Assembly: GCA_023399465.1 (NCBI GenBank)
Contig: JAEWPB010000002.1
Span: 1-30,286, forward strand
DNA from: Pseudomonadota bacterium
GTDB lineage: Bacteria > Pseudomonadota > Alphaproteobacteria > Rhizobiales > Rhizobiaceae
Length of the DNA stretch: 30,286 bases
Direction of reading: 5' to 3'
Shown: piece by piece, positions 1-7,241 of the stretch
Numbering within the stretch: the stretch's first letter is position 1
How the letters are laid out: every line of letters starts with the position of its first letter
The notes under the pieces: model-generated
The model's input: only the letters and a program-made list of their open reading frames with translations
Told to the model about the DNA's origin: nothing
The model's database searches: none
Position numbers and translations under genes: made by a program

Positions 1-220
1 CCACCGTGCCGACCACCGCGATGAGCACGGCGGCGGCATATCCGAGCCCCAGGTCGCGGGCGGCATAGGAGGCGATGTAGCCTCCGATCATGGCAAAGGC
101 CCCGTGTGCGAGGTTGACCACGCGCATCAGGCCCATGGTGACCGACAGCCCGATCGAAATGACGAACAGCACCATGCCATAGGCAAGTGCATCCACGGCG
201 ACGCTGAGTACGGTTTGCAT
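1..220 (-). CDS. LivH-type branched-chain ABC transporter permease (partial)
   Basis: N-terminal 73 residues of an inner-membrane permease of the branched-chain amino acid/urea ABC uptake family; the rest lies beyond the left edge. The visible part starts MQTVLSVAVDALAYGMVLF and carries the family signature NLAHGAFAMIGGYIA, which sits at the start of LivH-type permeases. It is mostly hydrophobic, with at least two membrane segments. It lies 69 bp downstream of the binding-protein gene at 290-1462 on the same strand, so the two should form one operon, with the second permease and ATPases expected further left. The substrate is unknown: this permease family also serves urea, short amides and aromatic acids. 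Confidence 0.9.
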   Translation of the reverse strand, partial: MQTVLSVAVDALAYGMVLFVISIGLSVTMGLMRVVNLAHGAFAMIGGYIASYAARDLGLGYAAAVLIAVVGTV

Positions 221-241
221 GCAGATGCTTTCCAAAACTGC

Positions 242-268
242 CCGGAAGCGGACGAGGTCCGCTGCCGG
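242..268 (-). promoter_or_regulatory. Intercistronic hairpin between binding-protein and permease genes
   Basis: Inverted repeat with 7-bp inner arms AGCGGAC/GTCCGCT around a GAG loop, then an A/G mismatch and 4-bp outer arms CCGG/CCGG. It begins 21 bp after the binding-protein stop and ends 22 bp before the livH start. No T-run follows on the minus strand, so full termination is unlikely. By analogy with other uptake operons it may protect the upstream message or attenuate read-through, raising binding protein over permease. Confidence 0.45.
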
Positions 269-289
269 CATGCAAGTTCAAATCCCGAG

Positions 290-1462
290 TTACTTCACGG
301 CGGCGAGGCCGGGATCGCCCTGGTTCTCGAAGGTCTGGATTTCTTTGTTGGCATAGCTGCCGTCGTCCTGCTTGACGACCTCGCGCAGATAGATGTTCTG
401 CGTCATGTGGCGGCTTTCCGGATCGATGACGACCGGGCCACGCGGGCTTTGCCAGGCAAGGCCCTTGACGGCTGCAACCGCCTTCTCGGCGTCTTGCGCG
501 CCATCGGTCGCCTCGATCATCTTGTAGATGACGTGCATGCCGTCGAAGGCACCGACCGAGGGGAACGACAGTTCCGCGGGGTTGCCGATCGCCTTTCCGG
601 CTGCCTCGACGAAGGTCTTGTTCTCGGGCGAGTCGTGGCTGATGGCATAGTGGAAGGTGGTGAGGATGCCGAGTGCGGCGTCGCCGAGCGCCGGCAGGTC
701 GGACTCCTGCGTCAGGTCTCCCGGTGCGAAAAACTGGATGCCGCCCTGCTTCAGGCCGTTTTCATTGTAGGACTTGACGAAGCCGAGCGTCGTCGGGCCG
801 GACGGCAGGAAGGCGAAGACGGCTTCGGCGCCGGAATCCTTGACGCGCTGCATGATCGGGCTGAAGTCGTTGGTCGAGAGCGGCATGCGGATCGTCTCGA
901 CGACCGAACCGCCGGCCTTCTCGAAGGCGGCCTTGAAGGCGTTCTCGGCATCGATGCCCGGACCGTAGTCGCTGACGACCGAGATGACCTTGCCGATGCC
1001 CTTGTCGCGTGCGACCTGGGCGATCGGCGTCGATGTCTGCCAGGTCGTGAACGAGGTGCGGACGACGTAAGGGCTCTTGGTCACGATCGCCGAGGTAGCG
1101 GCGTTCATGATGACCATCGGCACGTTGGCCTGTTCCAGGAGGGGCGTGGCGGCCATCGCATCGGGGGTGAAATAAAAGCCGGCGAGATACTGCACGCCTT
1201 CCTTGACGACCAGTTCCTGCGCCAGCGCCTTGGACTGGGCGGGATCGGCCTGCGGCACGTCTCGGTAGATGACTTCGACCTCGTGGTCGCCGACCTTGTT
1301 GCCGTTGAGCGCCATGTAGGCGTCGATGCCGGCCTTGAAATTCTTACCCTGCAGGGCGAAAGGCCCGGAGAACGGGCCGATGACGCCCACCTTGATGGTG
1401 TCGGCATAAGCGGCACTGCCGAGTGCCATGACCGCAACGGCGGCCAGTACAAGCTTCTTCAT
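290..1462 (-). CDS. Branched-chain-type ABC transporter periplasmic binding protein
   Basis: 390-residue extracytoplasmic solute receptor of the LivK/Peripla_BP_6 family. A signal peptide is clear: MKKLVLAAVAVMALGSAAYA, with cleavage after AYA. The mature protein opens TIKVGVIGPFSGPFALQG, the typical first strand and ligand loop of type I receptors. Length fits the family (about 370-400). I chose the ATG at 1462 because GGGAGG lies just upstream and it places the signal peptide at the N terminus; an upstream in-frame extension lacks these. It is first in a minus-strand operon with the partial livH, and a promoter with a possible operator lies about 90-130 bp upstream. Ligand unknown; amino acid, amide or aromatic acid are all possible. 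Confidence 0.92.
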   Translation of the reverse strand: MKKLVLAAVAVMALGSAAYADTIKVGVIGPFSGPFALQGKNFKAGIDAYMALNGNKVGDHEVEVIYRDVPQADPAQSKALAQELVVKEGVQYLAGFYFTPDAMAATPLLEQANVPMVIMNAATSAIVTKSPYVVRTSFTTWQTSTPIAQVARDKGIGKVISVVSDYGPGIDAENAFKAAFEKAGGSVVETIRMPLSTNDFSPIMQRVKDSGAEAVFAFLPSGPTTLGFVKSYNENGLKQGGIQFFAPGDLTQESDLPALGDAALGILTTFHYAISHDSPENKTFVEAAGKAIGNPAELSFPSVGAFDGMHVIYKMIEATDGAQDAEKAVAAVKGLAWQSPRGPVVIDPESRHMTQNIYLREVVKQDDGSYANKEIQTFENQGDPGLAAVK

Positions 1463-1552
1463 GGTTCCTCCCCTTTGCCTGGTCCGCAGGACCCGGCTCC
1501 TCTCCAAGTTCCCTAGATAATTGAAATTGTCATGCCAAAACTTGGGTGTAAA

Positions 1553-1592
1553 ATGATAAAAATGAGATTTTACATAACAAAACGGTTATGTA
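1553..1592 (-). promoter_or_regulatory. Putative promoter with overlapping inverted-repeat operator for the liv-type operon
   Basis: On the minus strand a TTGTTA -35 box (1575-1580) and a TATCAT -10 box (1553-1558) are separated by 16 bp. They match the sigma70 consensus at 4/6 and 5/6. The -35 box lies inside a perfect inverted repeat at 1571-1592: TACATAAC, 6-bp spacer, GTTATGTA. Such placement suits a repressor that occludes the promoter. Transcription would start near 1545, leaving a leader of about 80 nt before the ATG at 1462. The stretch 1500-1600 is visibly AT-rich against its surroundings. The regulator is unknown. Confidence 0.5.
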
Positions 1593-1674
1593 TGCGAACG
1601 AAAAACATGCGCTAAACGGGGATGACTTTGTATCCGTCATCCGTCCGAACGTAATACTGGCCCCCGTACCCTCC

Positions 1675-1698
1675 TTGCCTTTGCCTTTGCCTTTGCCT
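1675..1698. repeat. Hexanucleotide tandem repeat (TTGCCT)x4
   Basis: Four exact head-to-tail copies of TTGCCT, followed by a degenerate TTTTCC. The repeat lies in the non-coding stretch between the stop of the small XRE-type gene and the liv-type promoter. In one minus-strand frame it would read as alternating Gly-Lys, but that frame is not a convincing gene. Copy number could vary between strains by slippage; the sequence shows no functional consequence. Confidence 0.7.
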
Positions 1699-1740
1699 TT
1701 TCCCCGTGCCCGGCGACGCGGGCGCTGGCGGTTGTTGTCG

Positions 1741-1992
1741 TCAGGTTCCTGCTTTCCCCTCGAGTTGGCGGATACAGACGCCCGGCCCGATGCCCTCCAT
1801 CTCGATGAATGAGACACCGGCGGTCTCGAATGCAATGCGCAGTTGTGTCGCGGTGGAACGATGAATGTCGTGGCGCTTGCCTTCGAAGTCGCGGATCGTG
1901 CTGCGCGACACCTGTGCCCGCTCGGCGAGATCCCCTTGAGTCCAGTCGAGAAGCGCCCGCGCGGCCCGGCACAAATCCGGTGCAAATTTCAT
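1741..1992 (-). CDS. Small XRE-family helix-turn-helix transcriptional regulator
   Basis: 83-residue DNA-binding protein made almost entirely of an HTH_3/Cro-C1 fold. The run LCRAARALLDWTQGDLAE with RSTIRDFE is the characteristic WTQxDLA...SxxTIxxFE helix pair, and the tail GVSFIEMEGIGPGV resembles many small rhizobial XRE proteins. These often start near xxAxxxCRAARALL, so I placed the start at the ATG at 1992. An in-frame ATG at 2013 would add seven residues; neither has a strong Shine-Dalgarno. The gene diverges from the antiporter gene at 2096, and near-palindromes in the gap are candidate binding sites. It probably regulates itself and possibly the antiporter; this is inferred from position only. 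Confidence 0.75.
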   Translation of the reverse strand: MKFAPDLCRAARALLDWTQGDLAERAQVSRSTIRDFEGKRHDIHRSTATQLRIAFETAGVSFIEMEGIGPGVCIRQLEGKAGT

Positions 1993-2026
1993 GCAGTTGT
2001 CGTCTTGACGCATATTTCGAGGATGC

Positions 2027-2056
2027 CCATATTGGTCAACATCGGCCATATATGGC
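2027..2056. promoter_or_regulatory. Candidate operator: paired CCATAT palindromes between XRE gene and antiporter
   Basis: The divergent 82-103-bp gap holds a perfect 12-bp palindrome GCCATATATGGC (2045-2056) and, 18 bp away centre to centre, the related near-palindrome CCATATTGG (2027-2035). Two similar sites roughly two helical turns apart are what a dimeric HTH protein such as the neighbouring XRE regulator would need. No convincing sigma70 promoter could be placed beside them. Inference from sequence symmetry only. Confidence 0.4.
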
Positions 2057-2095
2057 ACGTTTTCAAAAATTTTTCCAGAAGCCGGAGACACGTGT

Positions 2096-4054
2096 ATGCA
2101 CCACGACATGCCCCTGATTTCAACGATCGTCATGGGCCTCGTGTTGGCATTTTTCTTCGGCGCTATCGCCAATCGCTTCAAGATGCCGCCACTCGTCGGC
2201 TATCTGGTCGCCGGCATTCTCGTCGGGCCCTATACGCCGGGCTACGTTGCCGACCAGAACCTGGTTCCGGAGCTGGCGGAAATCGGCGTCATCCTGCTGA
2301 TGTTCGGCGTTGGCCTGCATTTCTCGCTCAAGGACCTATTGTCGGTACGCGGCATCGCGGTTCCGGGCGCCGTCGTGCAGATCGGGTTTGCGACGTTTCT
2401 CGGCTGGGGCCTCGGCATGGCGATGGGCTGGTCGCATGGGGGCAGCCTGGTCTTCGGCCTTGCCCTCTCGGTCGCCTCGACGGTCGTGCTGCTGAAGGCG
2501 CTGCAGGAGCGCCGCCTGGTGGAAACCGAGCGCGGGCGGATCGCTGTCGGCTGGCTGATCGTCGAGGATCTGGCGATGGTGCTGGCGCTCGTGCTCATTC
2601 CCGCCGCTGCCAGCCTTGCCAGCGGCGGCACCGAGAATGTCGATCCGATGGTCGCGACCGTCAGCCGCCTGTTCGACCTCGAACTCGGCTACACCGTCAT
2701 CATCGGCGTTACCATCCTCAAGGTTGCAGCCTTCGTCGGCTTGATGCTGGTCTTCGGCCGCCGGGTCATTCCGTGGATCCTGCATCGCATCGCCCATACC
2801 GGTTCGCGCGAACTGTTCCGGCTTGGCGTGCTTGCCATCGCGCTTGGTGTCGCCTTCGGCGCGGCCAAGTTGTTCGGCGTGTCGCTGGCGCTCGGTGCCT
2901 TCTTCGCGGGTATGATCCTGTCGGAAAGCGAGCTCAGCCATCGCGCCGCGCAGGAGAGCCTGCCTTTGCGCGATGCCTTTGCGGTTCTGTTCTTCGTCTC
3001 CGTCGGCATGCTCTTCGATCCGATGAGCCTGGTGGAAAATCCGCTGCCGATCCTGGCGACCATCTTCATCATCGTCATCGGCAAGTCGATCGCCGCCTTC
3101 CTGATCGTGCTTCTGTTCAAGAAGCCGACCGGTACTGCGTTGACGATTTCAGCCAGCCTTGCGCAGATCGGCGAGTTTTCCTTCATCCTCGCCGAACTCG
3201 GCGTCGGTCTCAATCTGCTGCCGGAGGAGGGGCGTGATCTGATCCTCGCCGGTGCGATCATCTCGATCATTCTCAACCCGTTGATGTTCCTTGTCTGTGA
3301 TCGGATCAAGCCCGCGCTGGAAGCAAGGATCCTCCGCGCCACCGGACGCATGCCGGCCGTAGTTGCACCTGCAGTGGAAGTGAGCGAGAGCGCGGTCGTC
3401 ACCTCCGAGGCGGCGGAGACCGTGGCCGCTGCAGGGATGAACGCCGAGGGCCTTGTCCGCGATGTTCAGGCCGGCGCCTGTGCGCCGGCGGAAGCAGAGG
3501 CACCCGCAGCAGTTGCGGGGGAGGAGGAAGAGGATTTCAACAAGCCGACGAGCCAGTCCGGGCACATCATCCTCGTCGGTTGCGGACGGGTCGGGAACCT
3601 GGTCCGCGAACACCTGACGGAAACGCAATCGCCTTTCCTCGTCATTGACGACACCGACAAGCGCCTCGGAGAAATGCGCCAGCAGGGCATCGAGGTCATC
3701 TTCGGCAATGCAGCGTCTCCGGAAGTGCTGCGGCTGGCGAACGTGCCGGGGGCACGAAATCTGGTCGTCGCCATTCCGAACGCCTTCGAAGCGGGACAGG
3801 TCGTGCATCAGGCCCGCACCGCAAATCCGCAAATCCGGATCATTGCCCGCGCGCATTCGGACGCAGAAGTCGATCATCTCGTGCAGCTCGGTGCCAATTC
3901 CGTTATAATGAGTAAACGTGAGATTGCCCGCGGCATGGTTGACCACCTTCGCGATGCGGAATATGAAACTGCCGAAGAAGCGCAGGAAGATCAGGCACCG
4001 CTACAAGCTGCCGCTGTGGAGGAGGAAACTCGTCCGAAGGCAGAAATTGCCTGA
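2096..4054 (+). CDS. ybaL: YbaL/KefB-type monovalent cation:proton antiporter (CPA2) with RCK/TrkA-N domain
   Basis: 652-residue inner-membrane antiporter. Residues 1 to about 400 form a Na_H_Exchanger-type bundle of hydrophobic helices, with family stretches such as MPPLVGYLVAGILVGP near the N terminus and VGWLIVEDLAMVLAL. A low-complexity Ala/Glu-rich linker (about 425-480) leads to a TrkA-N/RCK nucleotide-binding domain starting near residue 487, with the Rossmann motif VGCGRVG and the acidic IDDTD. E. coli YbaL is shorter (about 560); the extra length is mainly linker and an acidic C-terminal tail. The ATG at 2096 follows GGAG at 8-bp spacing. Family role: K+ or Na+/H+ exchange gated by nucleotide or redox ligand. 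It is divergent from the XRE regulator. Confidence 0.9.
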   Translation: MHHDMPLISTIVMGLVLAFFFGAIANRFKMPPLVGYLVAGILVGPYTPGYVADQNLVPELAEIGVILLMFGVGLHFSLKDLLSVRGIAVPGAVVQIGFATFLGWGLGMAMGWSHGGSLVFGLALSVASTVVLLKALQERRLVETERGRIAVGWLIVEDLAMVLALVLIPAAASLASGGTENVDPMVATVSRLFDLELGYTVIIGVTILKVAAFVGLMLVFGRRVIPWILHRIAHTGSRELFRLGVLAIALGVAFGAAKLFGVSLALGAFFAGMILSESELSHRAAQESLPLRDAFAVLFFVSVGMLFDPMSLVENPLPILATIFIIVIGKSIAAFLIVLLFKKPTGTALTISASLAQIGEFSFILAELGVGLNLLPEEGRDLILAGAIISIILNPLMFLVCDRIKPALEARILRATGRMPAVVAPAVEVSESAVVTSEAAETVAAAGMNAEGLVRDVQAGACAPAEAEAPAAVAGEEEEDFNKPTSQSGHIILVGCGRVGNLVREHLTETQSPFLVIDDTDKRLGEMRQQGIEVIFGNAASPEVLRLANVPGARNLVVAIPNAFEAGQVVHQARTANPQIRIIARAHSDAEVDHLVQLGANSVIMSKREIARGMVDHLRDAEYETAEEAQEDQAPLQAAAVEEETRPKAEIA

Positions 4055-4076
4055 TCACGCGAAAGAAAGACCGCCC

Positions 4077-4484
4077 TTGAGACGATCTGCGACATGCCCT
4101 GCAGGTGGCAACTTCGAAAACCGGCGCGTTCGCGCCGGGGTTCTGGGCGCGTTCGTTCTCGCTTTCCTCGCTCTGCTCGGCCTTTCGTTCGGCGAAATCC
4201 AGTTCCCGCGCACCCAGCCGTCTTCGGCACTCGCGGCCTCGGGCAAGTCCGAGAGCCCGGCGACGCTCGTCACACGCGATACCATCCGTGCAATCGTGGC
4301 CGCCGACCATCGCGATCTTTCGAAGAACTATTGGGACAATTTTGCCGGAGCACTCCCGGCGTTCCGGCCGTTCGAGCTGCATCAGTCCGGTTTCGTCCAT
4401 GGGGACGACGCGCGGCCATATTCGTTCGAAGCCCAGGCTCCGCTGGGTTTCCTGGCGCGTGCTCCGCCGTACGCCTCCGTCTGA
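4077..4484 (+). CDS. Hypothetical single-pass membrane protein
   Basis: Not recognised. An open frame between the antiporter and secDF encodes about 135 residues if the TTG at 4077 is used. It has a basic N terminus (NRRVRAG), one strong membrane helix VLGAFVLAFLALLGLSF near residues 22-38, then a Ser/Ala-rich stretch and a polar tail with aromatic groups (YWDNF, FRPFELH). Third positions are G/C-rich in this frame, in keeping with real genes around it, and no other frame gives a hydrophobic segment. The start is uncertain: no ATG lies in frame after the antiporter stop, and in-frame ATGs at 3918-3963 would overlap the antiporter. It is probably anchored with a periplasmic tail. Confidence 0.5.
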   Translation: MRRSATCPAGGNFENRRVRAGVLGAFVLAFLALLGLSFGEIQFPRTQPSSALAASGKSESPATLVTRDTIRAIVAADHRDLSKNYWDNFAGALPAFRPFELHQSGFVHGDDARPYSFEAQAPLGFLARAPPYASV

Positions 4485-4580
4485 TCGCCTTCTCAGGCGC
4501 ATGAATTCTCTTTCGAATTAACGATACCCGCCCGGTACGAGACCCGGTTGCAGGGGTGTCCCCTCCAAGGATCAATCGAT

Positions 4581-7097
4581 ATGCGAACGTCACCCTGGCT
4601 CGTGGCGCTTTATGCCATCATTATTTTCATCGGGATGTTGGTCGCACTGCCCAACGTTCTCAGCCCCTCGACGCTCGAACGGCTGCCGTCGTGGATGCCG
4701 AAGAACCACGTCTCCCTGGGCCTCGACCTTCGCGGTGGTTCGCACCTCGTTCTGGAAGTCGACAGCAGCGACCTCGTTCGCGAGCGGCTGCAGTCGCTGA
4801 TGCAGGACGCGCGCCGTGTTCTGCGCGAGAACAACATCCGCGCAACCTCGGTCCAGAAGGTCCGGGACAGCCTCGTCATCACGCTGGCCGATCCGGCCCA
4901 GCGCAGCGCCGCAATCGAGCAGTTGTCCAAGCTCGCCAATCCGATCAGCTTCGGGCTCTCGGCAGGGCAGGGCGACCTGAGCGTTGTGCCGACCGGTGAC
5001 AACGCCATTACCGTCTCCTACACCGCGGCAGGTCTCGACAGCCACGTCAGCGCCGCAGTCGAGCAGAGCCTCGAGATCATCCGCCAGCGTGTCGACCAGG
5101 TCGGCGTTGCCGAACCGACGATCCAGCGTGTCGGTGGAAACCGTGTTCTCGTCCAGCTCCCCGGTACCCAGGATCCGTCGCGTCTGCGCGAACTGCTCGG
5201 TTCGACCGCCAAGATGACCTTCCACATGGTCGCCAACGACCCGAACGAACGTGGCGTGACCGTTCTGAAGGATGAGGAAGGTCAGTCCTATCCGGTGGTC
5301 GACCGCGTCGAACTGGCCGGCGACCGTCTCGCCGATGCCCGGGTCGGCTTCGATCCGAACACCAACGAACCGGTCGTTTCCTTCCGCTTCGACAATGCCG
5401 GTGCGATGCGTTTCGCTGAAATTACCCGCGCCAATGTCGGCCGCCCCTTCGCGATCGTCCTCGACGGCAAGGTTCTGAGTGCGCCGGTCATCCGCGAGCC
5501 GATCACCGGTGGTGCGGGCCAGATCTCCGGTAACTTCACGGCACAGAGCGCGACCTATCTCTCCGCGCTGCTGCGCGCCGGCGCCCTGCCTGCGAAGCTG
5601 ACAGTTATCGAGGAACGCACCGTCGGCGCCGACCTCGGCAGTGATGCCATCGAGATGGGCATCTATACCGGTCTTGCCGGCTTCGCGCTCGTGTTCATCT
5701 TCATGTTCGTGCTCTACGGCGCCTGGGGCTTGCTCGCCAACCTGGCGCTTACCCTCAACGTCATCCTGACCTTTGCCGGTCTTTCGATCATCGGAGCGAC
5801 ACTGACGCTGCCCGGCATCGCCGGTATCGTCCTCGGCATCGGCCTGGCGGTCGATGCGAACGTCCTCATCAACGAGCGTATCCGAGAGGAAACCCGGAAG
5901 GGCCGCAGCGCATTTGCTGCGATCGATGCGGGCTTCAGCAAGGCCTATTCGACCATCGTCGACAGTAACGTCACGGCGCTTATCGCTACCGTGCTGCTCT
6001 TCTACTTCGGTACCGGTCCGGTCCGTGGCTTTGCCGTGACCATGGGTCTCGGCATCGCGATCTCGATGTTCACCGCCGTTTCGATCGTGCGCGTGCTGAT
6101 GATGTACATCGCTCGCCGCAACAAGATGAAGACGATCAACATCAAGCCGCTCTTCCCCGTGCGTCTCATCCCGGACGGTACGAAGATCAACTTCATGAAC
6201 GCGCGCTTTGTCGGCATCGGCATTTCGCTCTTGCTGTCGCTGGCCTCGGTCATTCTCTTCATCAAGCCCGGCCTGAACTATGGCGTCGACTTCCGCGGCG
6301 GTATCCAGCTCGAGGTGGTCACCGAGCAGCCGGCCGATCTTGCCAAGTTCCGCTCCGGCCTCGATGGCCTGGGCCTCGGCGAAGTGACGCTGCAGGAATT
6401 CGGCGATGATCATCACGTCCTGATCCGCGTCGAACGGCAGGCTGGCGGCGAGGAAGCTCAGACCGTTGCGGTCGAGAAGCTGAAGGCCGAAGTGGTGAAG
6501 ATCGACCCGACCTCCAAGGTCGAACGCACGGAAGTCGTCGGGCCTAAGGTCAGTGGCGAACTTGCGACGGCCGGCGTGCTCTCGGTCGTGCTGGCGAGCC
6601 TTGCGATGCTGGTCTACATCTGGGCGCGGTTCGAGTGGCCATTCGCCGTCGGCGCGATCGTGACCCTGATTCTCGACGTCACGAAGACGGTCGGCTTCTT
6701 CGCGCTCACCGGGCTCGACTTCAACCTGACGGCAATCGCGGCGCTGCTGACGCTGGTCGGCTACTCCGTCAACGACAAGGTCGTCGTCTATGACCGCATG
6801 CGTGAAAACATGCGGCTCTACAAGAAGATGCCGCTGCGCGAACTGATCGACCTGTCGATCAACGAAACGCTGGCGCGAAGCCTCTATACCTCGGTCACTG
6901 CGTTCCTCGCGATGCTGCCGATGGCGATCTGGGGCGGCAGTGCCGTCGAAAGCTTCGCCATTCCGATGGTGTTCGGCATCGTCATCGCGGCCTCGTCGTC
7001 GGTGTTCATCGCCGCGCCGATCCTGCTGTTTCTCGGCGACTGGCGCACGAGCCGCAACAAGGGCGCAGCCGACGAGGAGACCCAGCAGGCGGCCTGA
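4581..7097 (+). CDS. secDF: Fused protein translocase subunit SecDF
   Basis: 838-residue fusion of SecD and SecF, which uses the proton gradient to help pull proteins through SecYEG. SecD part: first membrane helix at residues 7-24, signature GLDLRGG at 47-53, a large periplasmic domain (about 60-360), then helices with the conserved AVDANVLINERIREE near 420. SecF part: begins around 540, has its own GVDFRGG at 568-574 and the matching helix motif SVNDKVVVYDRMREN near 730. The fused form is common in alphaproteobacteria. The ATG at 4581 is chosen because AAGGA precedes it and it puts the helix at the N terminus. No yajC lies upstream here. A strong terminator follows. Confidence 0.96.
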   Translation: MRTSPWLVALYAIIIFIGMLVALPNVLSPSTLERLPSWMPKNHVSLGLDLRGGSHLVLEVDSSDLVRERLQSLMQDARRVLRENNIRATSVQKVRDSLVITLADPAQRSAAIEQLSKLANPISFGLSAGQGDLSVVPTGDNAITVSYTAAGLDSHVSAAVEQSLEIIRQRVDQVGVAEPTIQRVGGNRVLVQLPGTQDPSRLRELLGSTAKMTFHMVANDPNERGVTVLKDEEGQSYPVVDRVELAGDRLADARVGFDPNTNEPVVSFRFDNAGAMRFAEITRANVGRPFAIVLDGKVLSAPVIREPITGGAGQISGNFTAQSATYLSALLRAGALPAKLTVIEERTVGADLGSDAIEMGIYTGLAGFALVFIFMFVLYGAWGLLANLALTLNVILTFAGLSIIGATLTLPGIAGIVLGIGLAVDANVLINERIREETRKGRSAFAAIDAGFSKAYSTIVDSNVTALIATVLLFYFGTGPVRGFAVTMGLGIAISMFTAVSIVRVLMMYIARRNKMKTINIKPLFPVRLIPDGTKINFMNARFVGIGISLLLSLASVILFIKPGLNYGVDFRGGIQLEVVTEQPADLAKFRSGLDGLGLGEVTLQEFGDDHHVLIRVERQAGGEEAQTVAVEKLKAEVVKIDPTSKVERTEVVGPKVSGELATAGVLSVVLASLAMLVYIWARFEWPFAVGAIVTLILDVTKTVGFFALTGLDFNLTAIAALLTLVGYSVNDKVVVYDRMRENMRLYKKMPLRELIDLSINETLARSLYTSVTAFLAMLPMAIWGGSAVESFAIPMVFGIVIAASSSVFIAAPILLFLGDWRTSRNKGAADEETQQAA

Positions 7098-7131
7098 CCG
7101 CTACCTGCCGGCAATGACCCAGATACGAAAA

Positions 7132-7156
7132 GCCGCGGGCTTGCCCGCGGCTTTTT
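7132..7156 (+). terminator. Rho-independent terminator after secDF
   Basis: Perfect 9-bp GC-rich arms GCCGCGGGC/GCCCGCGGC separated by TT, preceded by AAAA and followed by TTTTT. It starts 34 bp after the secDF stop. The A-run before the stem could also let it work on the other strand, but no gene ends there. Confidence 0.92.
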
Positions 7157-7241
7157 CCGTTTTCGTTCCTGCCACGTCTTCCCGGATAGGGCTGACGGTA
7201 ACCCGGCGTATTTGCAGGCAGATTGAACATCCCGCAGGTGT

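Noticed and set aside
104..1516. A 470-codon open frame on the plus strand opposite the first binding protein
   Set aside because: Mirror of a gene with a signal peptide and family motifs; the plus-strand product shows no fold or motif.
1510..1545. A possible sigma54 promoter (TGGCAT-N5-TTTCA, minus strand)
   Set aside because: The essential GC of the -12 element is absent; the sigma70-like pair further upstream fits better.
1530..1985. A minus-strand frame with alternating Gly-Lys residues encoded by the hexamer repeat
   Set aside because: It overlaps the XRE gene out of frame, is Arg/Ser-rich before the repeat and has no ribosome site; treated as chance.
4590..6416. A 608-codon open frame on the minus strand inside secDF
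   Set aside because: Fully antisense to secDF, with Asp/Arg/Gly-rich composition and no recognisable motif or ribosome site.
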